A DNA stretch of 64,000 nucleotides, taken from positions 40,580 to 104,579 of the forward strand of contig JANOMT010000032.1 in the NCBI GenBank assembly GCA_031420415.1, given 5' to 3'. This stretch comes from JANYGA01 sp031420415 (GTDB taxonomy: Bacteria; Vulcanimicrobiota; Vulcanimicrobiia; Vulcanimicrobiales; Vulcanimicrobiaceae). Below, in pieces: positions 58,915-64,000 of the stretch. The stretch's first letter is position 1; every line of letters starts with the position of its first letter. The notes below the pieces were generated by a model. That model was not told the origin of the DNA, made no database searches, and was given only the letters and a program-made list of their open reading frames with translations. A program made the translations under genes and the position numbers.

Positions 58915-61900
58915 CTACGAAACGGCGATGGTTTCGCGTACCGGTTTCAGTCCGGGAACCGCCTGCGCGCCGGAATACGACGGCGGTTTCGCCGTGAAGC
59001 GTGGTTCGACGTGGGTGGCGACCCAGAGATAGAGCGTCGGCACGACGAGGAGCGAGAGGATCGTCGAGCTGATGAGCCCGCCGATCACGACGGTCCCGAG
59101 CGGCGCCTGCGTCGAGCTGCCGGCTTCGATGCCGATTGCGAGTGGCAACATGCCGCCGATCGTGGCGAACGTCGTCATGAGGATCGGCCGCAATCGTCGC
59201 GGGCCTGCAAGCAAGAGCGCTTCGCGCGGCGACATTCCGTCGCGCCGCAACTGCTTCGTAAATTCGATGACGAGAATCGCGTTCTTCACGGCGATGCCCA
59301 CGAGCATCAGCGAACCGATAAAGGCCGTAAGGCCGAATGCGCGTTGCGTGACGACGAGCGAGAGCGTGATACCGACAAGCGCCAGCGGAACCGACATCAT
59401 GATGACGAGCGGATCGAGAAACGATTCGAACTGCGAAGCGAGCAACATATAGATCAGTACGATCGCGAGTACGACGACGAGTGCGAGCGCCCCGAACGTG
59501 TTATTGTTCTGCGTGACTTCGGGCCCGAATTGCCAGCGATATCCGGCGGGGAGCGGGTACGCATCCATAACTTTTTGCGCGGCTGCGATCACGAGTCCGA
59601 GCGGTTGACCTTGCACGGGTGCATTGATGTCGATGCGGCGCTGTTTGTCTTGGCGCGGAATTTGCGATGGTCCCGTACCTTCGACGATCGTCGCGACGGC
59701 CGAGAGCGGGATGCTCGCGAGCGACTGCGACGAGCCTGCCTGCACGGCATTCGCTGCGAGCGTCGTCGGTGGAACGAGTTGTAGATCGCCGATGGAGGCA
59801 AGGGAGCGACGTTGACCCGGCGCCGCCTGGACGAAGATCGGATATTGGATGCCGTTGACCTGGAAGTACGACGCAACCGTGCCGCTCGTTGCCGTCGCGA
59901 TATCGGCTGCGATATCGCCTGTCGAATATCCGAGTTGGGCGGCCTTTCGGCGATCGATACGGACGTCGATTTCGGGCGCGTTCGCCGTGACGTTCGTATC
60001 GGGGCGCGTGACGCCGGGAATAACGGCGATCTTTGGCAACGCGGCTTGCGCGAGCGTGTAGAGTTTGCGAATGTCGGGGCCGTAGATCTGAATCGTCAAC
60101 GCGTCGGCGCCCTGCGCGATCTGCTGTTGCAAGATGTCGATCGTGCGCCCACTGATGACCGTCCCGATGAGCGCGCGTCGCATCGCGCGAAACTTCGCCC
60201 GACGTATCGCATCGGGCGAACCCGGCACGGGTACCGCCGACGGTGTTGCCGTTGGCGCGGGGGGACGACGCGAGCGCCCGCCCAGACGCGCCTGCCATTC
60301 CGAGACGAACGCGCCTGCCGCTTCGCCGCCGAGGCCCGGCTGCAACGTGACCGCAAGCGACGAACGATTCGTAATCGGTCGCGACCCGCCGCCGCCGAAT
60401 GCCGTGCCCGCGGTCGCACCGACGCTCACGACGCGTGGGTCGGCGCGCAACGCACCTTCGACCAGACGCGAGACGCGATCCGTATAGGCGAGCGACGAAC
60501 CGTTGGGCGTGCGTACGTCGAAGCGCGCGAATCGCGAATTCGACGCGGGGAAAATTTCGGTCTGTACGACGCCCAAGTTGAGCGCGACGATCGTTGCGGC
60601 GAACACGAGAACGCTCGTTGCGATGACGGGTAGCGGTCGATCGATCATCCACGCGAGAATGCTTCGGTACCGTCGTTCGAAGCGACCGTACTGATGATCG
60701 AAAGCGTGCGCGAAACGGCCTCCCGCATGCGCATCTTTCGGCTTGAGCATGATGCTCGCGAGCATCGGTACCGTCGTTACCGCAACCAGGAGCGAGATCG
60801 CGACGCTCGTCATGACGGTCAGCGCGAACGGACCGAAGATGAGGCCCTGCAAGCCCGGGATCAGCAGCAGCGGCACGAACACGGTGACGACCGTAATCGT
60901 CGATGAGAGCACGGCCGAGAAAATCTGCGACGTCGCATTTCGCGCCGCATCGAGCGGTGATTCGCCTTCGTCGAGATGTCGGAAGATGTTTTCGATCACG
61001 ACCACGGCGTCGTCGACGATGAGGCCGATCGCGAGTGCCAGTCCGCCGAGCGTCATCGTATTGAGCGTTTGATGTGTGATGTATGCGGCGAAGAGCGTTC
61101 CGCACACGGAGACCGGTAACGAGACGGCGACGATGAGTGTCGAGCGCCACGAATGCAAGAAGAGCAAGATGATGAGCACGGCGAGGATCGCACCGAGGAT
61201 CGCGGTGTGCTCGAGGGCGTTGATCGCTTCGAGAATGAAGTCGCGTTGTTCGAAGACGGCGCCAAATTTGAGCGTGGGGTATTGCTTGCCGACCGTATCG
61301 ATTTTCGCGCGGACGCCGTCGGCGACGGAGACGATGTTGGCATCGGGTTGGGCCGTGACGATGAGCGATTCGGCCGGGACGCCGTCGAGCCGCGAGAGCA
61401 CGCGCTGTTCTTCGATGCTGTCGGTGACGGTCGCGACGTCGCGCAGATAGACGGGGGTGCCGTTGCGAATCGTAATGACGGCGTTGCCGATTTCGTCTGC
61501 CGATTTGTAGAGCGCGCTCGTGCGGATCCCGAATTCGCGCGGCCCGATTGCGATGAGGCCAGCCGGGTAATCGACGTTTTCGTTCGCGATTTTTTTGATA
61601 ATGTCGGCGTTGGTGAGGCCGTAGCCCGCGATTTTGGTTTGATCGGGCGCGACCATAATCGCGCGCACTTGTCCACCGTCGACCTGCACGCTTCCGACGC
61701 CGGGGACGGTGGAGAACTGATCGGAGAGGACGTTCGTGAAGAGATCGTTGAGGTCGCGCTGTGTCCGCGTCGCATCGGTCACGTAGTAGCGCGCGACGGG
61801 CGCGGCGTTAGGGTCGGCCTTGGCGATCTGCGGTTGTTGCAGATTGGGATCGTTCGGGAGTGCGTTACGCGCGCGCGCGACCTGCTGTTCGATATCGTTG

Positions 61901-62214
61901 ACGGCAACGTTGATATCGGTTCCGAACTTGAACTGTGCGCGAACCGACGCTTGCCCTTGCGTGGAGTTCGAAGAGAGATAGTCGATGCCGGCCACGCGCG
62001 CGACGGCGTTCTCGAGTGGCCGCGTCACGGTCGATTCGATCGTTTCGGGCGAGACGTTGCCGTAATTGACGGTGACGCTCACGACGGGAGGCTGGAACGA
62101 GGGCAGCAAGTCGACCGGTAACCGCGGGAGCGAGAAGATGCCGAGAACGACGATCGCGGTTGCGAGCATCGCGACCGAGACGCGACGCGTGACGGCAAAA
62201 CGGGCGATCGGCAA
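58915..62214 (-). CDS. RND efflux transporter, HAE1/AcrB type
   Basis: A 1099-residue inner-membrane RND pump. TTG 62214 is chosen because GGAGGA lies 4 nt upstream and LPIARFAVTRRVSVAMLAT is the usual N-terminus. Family features: PRLPVDLLPSFQPPVVSVTVNYGNVSPE, the proton-relay region GLIVDDAVVVIENIFRHLDEG in helix 4, two large periplasmic loops, and the second-half VGIAVKNAILVIEFTKQLR. It exports hydrophobic drugs or lipids with an adaptor and outer-membrane channel; neither gene is adjacent. It is divergent from rpsF. Confidence 0.92.
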   Translation of the reverse strand: MPIARFAVTRRVSVAMLATAIVVLGIFSLPRLPVDLLPSFQPPVVSVTVNYGNVSPETIESTVTRPLENAVARVAGIDYLSSNSTQGQASVRAQFKFGTDINVAVNDIEQQVARARNALPNDPNLQQPQIAKADPNAAPVARYYVTDATRTQRDLNDLFTNVLSDQFSTVPGVGSVQVDGGQVRAIMVAPDQTKIAGYGLTNADIIKKIANENVDYPAGLIAIGPREFGIRTSALYKSADEIGNAVITIRNGTPVYLRDVATVTDSIEEQRVLSRLDGVPAESLIVTAQPDANIVSVADGVRAKIDTVGKQYPTLKFGAVFEQRDFILEAINALEHTAILGAILAVLIILLFLHSWRSTLIVAVSLPVSVCGTLFAAYITHQTLNTMTLGGLALAIGLIVDDAVVVIENIFRHLDEGESPLDAARNATSQIFSAVLSSTITVVTVFVPLLLIPGLQGLIFGPFALTVMTSVAISLLVAVTTVPMLASIMLKPKDAHAGGRFAHAFDHQYGRFERRYRSILAWMIDRPLPVIATSVLVFAATIVALNLGVVQTEIFPASNSRFARFDVRTPNGSSLAYTDRVSRLVEGALRADPRVVSVGATAGTAFGGGGSRPITNRSSLAVTLQPGLGGEAAGAFVSEWQARLGGRSRRPPAPTATPSAVPVPGSPDAIRRAKFRAMRRALIGTVISGRTIDILQQQIAQGADALTIQIYGPDIRKLYTLAQAALPKIAVIPGVTRPDTNVTANAPEIDVRIDRRKAAQLGYSTGDIAADIATATSGTVASYFQVNGIQYPIFVQAAPGQRRSLASIGDLQLVPPTTLAANAVQAGSSQSLASIPLSAVATIVEGTGPSQIPRQDKQRRIDINAPVQGQPLGLVIAAAQKVMDAYPLPAGYRWQFGPEVTQNNNTFGALALVVVLAIVLIYMLLASQFESFLDPLVIMMSVPLALVGITLSLVVTQRAFGLTAFIGSLMLVGIAVKNAILVIEFTKQLRRDGMSPREALLLAGPRRLRPILMTTFATIGGMLPLAIGIEAGSSTQAPLGTVVIGGLISSTILSLLVVPTLYLWVATHVEPRFTAKPPSYSGAQAVPGLKPVRETIAVS

Positions 62215-62332
62215 GGATTCCTCCGGGCGATTGGAAGGGGGGATGCCGAGCGATCTCCGCCTGGGCAACCTCGCCATCATCTCTTACGAGGCTGGAGGAA
62301 ACCTTGGAAGCTTCTCTTGGGATGGGGCGCCC

Positions 62333-62362
62333 TTGCCGTTGCTTCCGACGGCGTGATACACT
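62333..62362 (+). promoter_or_regulatory. Probable extended -10 promoter of rpsF-ssb
   Basis: TTGCCG (62333-62338), an 18-bp spacer and TGaTACACT (62354-62362), which has the TGn extension before a TACACT -10. It lies about 140 bp upstream of rpsF in the divergent region with the RND gene. Confidence 0.5.
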
Positions 62363-62504
62363 ACTCGAGTTTCCCGGTCGGCCGCAAGGCCCGCCGGATG
62401 CTCGTGCGGGGGCGACCCGTGCACGGCCCACTGCCCGAATCGCTTGACTGCAATCGGGCCGTCTGTTCGGGTCTTCCGAGCGACGTCCGTAGAGGGATCC
62501 TTTC

Positions 62505-62795
62505 ATGACGACAGCCTATGAAATCACGTATATCGTGCGCCCGAATCTCGAAGAAGCCGAAGTCGACACCAAAGTCGACGCGATCACGGCCCAGCTCACC
62601 GCCAATGGCGGCGAAGTCGGAGAGATCGAGAAGATGGGCAAACGGCGTCTGGCATACGAGATCAACGACGTCCGCGAGGGGTATTACGTCGTCATGAAGT
62701 TCAAGAGCGATGCCGCCCAAGCCAAAGAGCTCGAGCGTCAGATGCGATTGAATGAAGACGTGATGCGCCAGCTCCTGATCAAACTCGACGATTAA
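62505..62795 (+). CDS. rpsF: Ribosomal protein S6
   Basis: A 96-residue S6: YEITYIVRPNLEEAEVDTKVD, GKRRLAYEINDVREGYYVVMKF, and the final LNEDVMRQLLIKLDD. It binds 16S rRNA together with S18. It is followed by ssb after 17 bp, the usual order, but no rpsR gene follows ssb in this window. Confidence 0.96.
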   Translation: MTTAYEITYIVRPNLEEAEVDTKVDAITAQLTANGGEVGEIEKMGKRRLAYEINDVREGYYVVMKFKSDAAQAKELERQMRLNEDVMRQLLIKLDD

Positions 62796-62812
62796 TTCGG
62801 GAGGCTCGGCAT

Positions 62813-63265
62813 ATGGCCGGTAGCTATAACAAGATCACTTTGGTCGGCAACCTAACGCGCGACCCGGAAATTCGGTACGTCGACGGCGGCGGCAAAGCCG
62901 TCACCAAATTCGCGCTTGCGATCAATCGCAAGTCGAAGGCGGGCGATGAGACGATGTTCATCGATATCGTTGCGTGGGATCGCCTCGGCGAGATCTGCAA
63001 CCAATATCTGAAAAAAGGCATGTCGGCACTCGTCGAGGGCCGTCTCGTCATTCGTGACTTCACGAACAAAGACGGTGAGAAAAAGAAAGCGATCGAAGTG
63101 GTCGCAAGCGAGATGCAGATGCTCGATTCCAAAGGCGGCGGTGCGCCGCGCGCGGATGGGGGATCGTATGCGAATGGCGGCGGAAATCGCGCAGCCGTTC
63201 CGGCTCCGGCCGGCGGCGGTCACGACGATTTCAGCGACGATATAGACGGCGAGATCCCGTTCTAG
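62813..63265 (+). CDS. ssb: Single-stranded DNA-binding protein
   Basis: A 150-residue SSB. The OB fold has YNKITLVGNLTRDPEIRY, TKFALAINRK, FIDIVAWDRLGEICNQYLKKGMSALVEGRL and IEVVASEMQMLD. A flexible Gly/Ala-rich linker ends in the acidic tip DDFSDDIDGEIPF, which recruits repair and replication partners. It is cotranscribed with rpsF. Confidence 0.96.
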   Translation: MAGSYNKITLVGNLTRDPEIRYVDGGGKAVTKFALAINRKSKAGDETMFIDIVAWDRLGEICNQYLKKGMSALVEGRLVIRDFTNKDGEKKKAIEVVASEMQMLDSKGGGAPRADGGSYANGGGNRAAVPAPAGGGHDDFSDDIDGEIPF

Positions 63266-63271
63266 CCGATC

Positions 63272-63290
63272 TAGCCTTCTAGGCTATTTT
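63272..63290 (+). terminator. Weak terminator-like hairpin after ssb
   Basis: TAGCCT and AGGCTA pair around TCT and are followed by TTTT, 6 bp after the ssb stop. The stem is short, so termination may be partial, but its position fits the end of the rpsF-ssb transcript. Confidence 0.45.
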
Positions 63291-63841
63291 GAGGTCGTCA
63301 TGGACGAAAACAGGACGGACCGTATGCTCACCCTCTCGATGCCGTGGCGATGGGAGTCGTCACGACAACGAGAGGACCTCACCTCGCGTCCCGGGGACGT
63401 CTAGGGGCTCTGTTCGGACGTCGCGACGCTGCAAGTGAATGATGCGACAGCTCGCCACGAGATGCGCGTTCGATTCGATGTGCTCGGACGACGGATGGAT
63501 TGGCCTGAAACGAGCGTCGAAGACTTCTAAAATAGAACGATTATTTTGTGTCTTAAATTTGGCGGGTTTTCCCTTCCGACCGATCGCAGGGAATTGATGC
63601 GATGGTTTACGCTCCGCGATCTGGTACGGCGAATCGGGGAAACACTCATCAATGATGACGCGACGAATTCGAGCGTCGCATCACGCGCCTTGAACGACCG
63701 TTATATTTTAACGCTTATATTAAGGGTTCACGCCGAAATCTAAGGTACGAAGACATAACAGGTGCCCTAAATGTACGGAGCCGACTTTATTAGTCGGTCG
63801 TAAAGCTAAGTTGAGGAACGGCAATCGAGCCGCGTCGAGCC
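63291..63841. other. AT-richer intergenic region of about 550 bp, no recognised gene
   Basis: No rpsR or rplI, which usually follow ssb, is present. A 65-codon frame at 63546-63743 has an implausible composition and no site for ribosomes. A+T content rises clearly between about 63530 and 63790. A hairpin CCGACT/AGTCGG lies at 63781-63797, 45 bp beyond the stop of the minus-strand gene at the right edge and possibly part of its 3' end. The region looks like a former or foreign segment, but no mobile-element signature was seen. Confidence 0.4.
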
Positions 63842-64000
63842 GCTAGTGAATGTCGGTCAATAGGCTCGCGAGCGAAACGCCTCCGAGCCGCTCGATTAAT
63901 TGACGTTGCGCGTCCTCGAACGCAGCCGATAGCGCTTCGTCGACGGCGCGCTCGACGAGACACTCGGGATTATCGCTCCGATTCCGTAGGACGAAGAGCG
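63842..64000 (-). CDS. Rrf2-family regulator, C-terminal part only
   Basis: The frame enters from the right edge and ends at TAG 63842. The visible 52 residues (SDNPECLVERAVDEALSAAF, EDAQRQLIERLGGVSLASLL) match the C-terminal helix and the final L-x-x-x-L-A-D/S-L-L pattern of Rrf2 proteins such as IscR or NsrR relatives. Only one cysteine is visible, so cluster binding cannot be judged. The N-terminal winged helix lies outside the window. Confidence 0.55.

Noticed and set aside
63546..63743. 65-codon frame in the AT-richer gap
   Set aside because: No ribosome-binding site or family similarity.
1..64000. CRISPR arrays, tRNA or rRNA genes, insertion sequences
   Set aside because: No regularly spaced direct repeats, no cloverleaf-type segments and no transposase-like proteins were recognised on either strand; a covariance-model search would settle the RNA part.

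Overview
The window is about 64 kb of GC-rich bacterial chromosome, densely coded with many 4-bp ATGA or GTGA overlaps. It encodes diderm functions: a TonB-dependent receptor, a TonB-like protein, an RND pump, lipoproteins, and a SecD/SecF pair. The gene mix and the compact flagellar-type export locus would fit a deep-branching GC-rich diderm such as Candidatus Eremiobacterota/Vulcanimicrobiota (WPS-2). That assignment is inference only; no phylogenetic marker analysis was possible. No rRNA, tRNA, CRISPR array or insertion sequence was seen.

Layout. 1-3095: an acyl-ACP-reductase-like oxidoreductase (cut by the left edge), a quinate-dehydrogenase-like protein and an APC permease, overlapping as one operon. 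3117-15774: an amine/polyamine catabolism cluster. On the minus strand lie a PucR-type regulator, a TonB-dependent receptor, a Tat-exported flavin amine oxidase and an APC permease; on the plus strand lie gabT, patA and an aldehyde dehydrogenase. Together they could import an amine, oxidise or transaminate it, and take putrescine to GABA and on to succinate semialdehyde. 15892-21294: housekeeping genes (greA, lysS, truA, rplM-rpsI), with a photoactive-yellow-protein-like PAS protein divergent from a Crp/Fnr regulator between them. 21361-24213: a YncE-like beta-propeller and a GAF-PAS-adenylate cyclase.

24299-38822 is a compact flagellar-type type III export locus: flgC, fliE, fliF, fliH, fliI, a lytic transglycosylase, an aspartic-protease-like protein, a FliK-like protein, a rod-like protein, FliM-like and FliN-like SpoA proteins, fliP, metF, fliQ, fliR, flhB and flhA. 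FliF carries a C-terminal segment resembling the FliG middle domain. No separate fliG, no FliG torque domain and no stator, hook, filament or chemotaxis gene lies in the window. This is the most unusual system seen here: it looks like a flagellum-derived export machine that may not be built for rotation.

39172-46808: secD-secF (SecF with a His-rich tail), a HIRAN-containing RecQ-like helicase, a two-domain cupredoxin lipoprotein and two alpha/beta hydrolases. 46819-50801 (minus): a clostripain-like peptidase whose ribosome-binding site sits in a hairpin, an AMP-forming acyl-CoA ligase, a proline-rich TonB-like protein and a small secreted protein. 50946-54717: apt, rel and corA. 54727-57040: an S53 peptidase lipoprotein flanked by two related lipoprotein genes, one truncated. 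57659-62214 (minus): a YflT-like stress protein, a YagU-like membrane protein and an HAE1-type RND pump. 62505-63265: rpsF-ssb, not followed by rpsR. The right edge holds the C-terminus of an Rrf2-type regulator.
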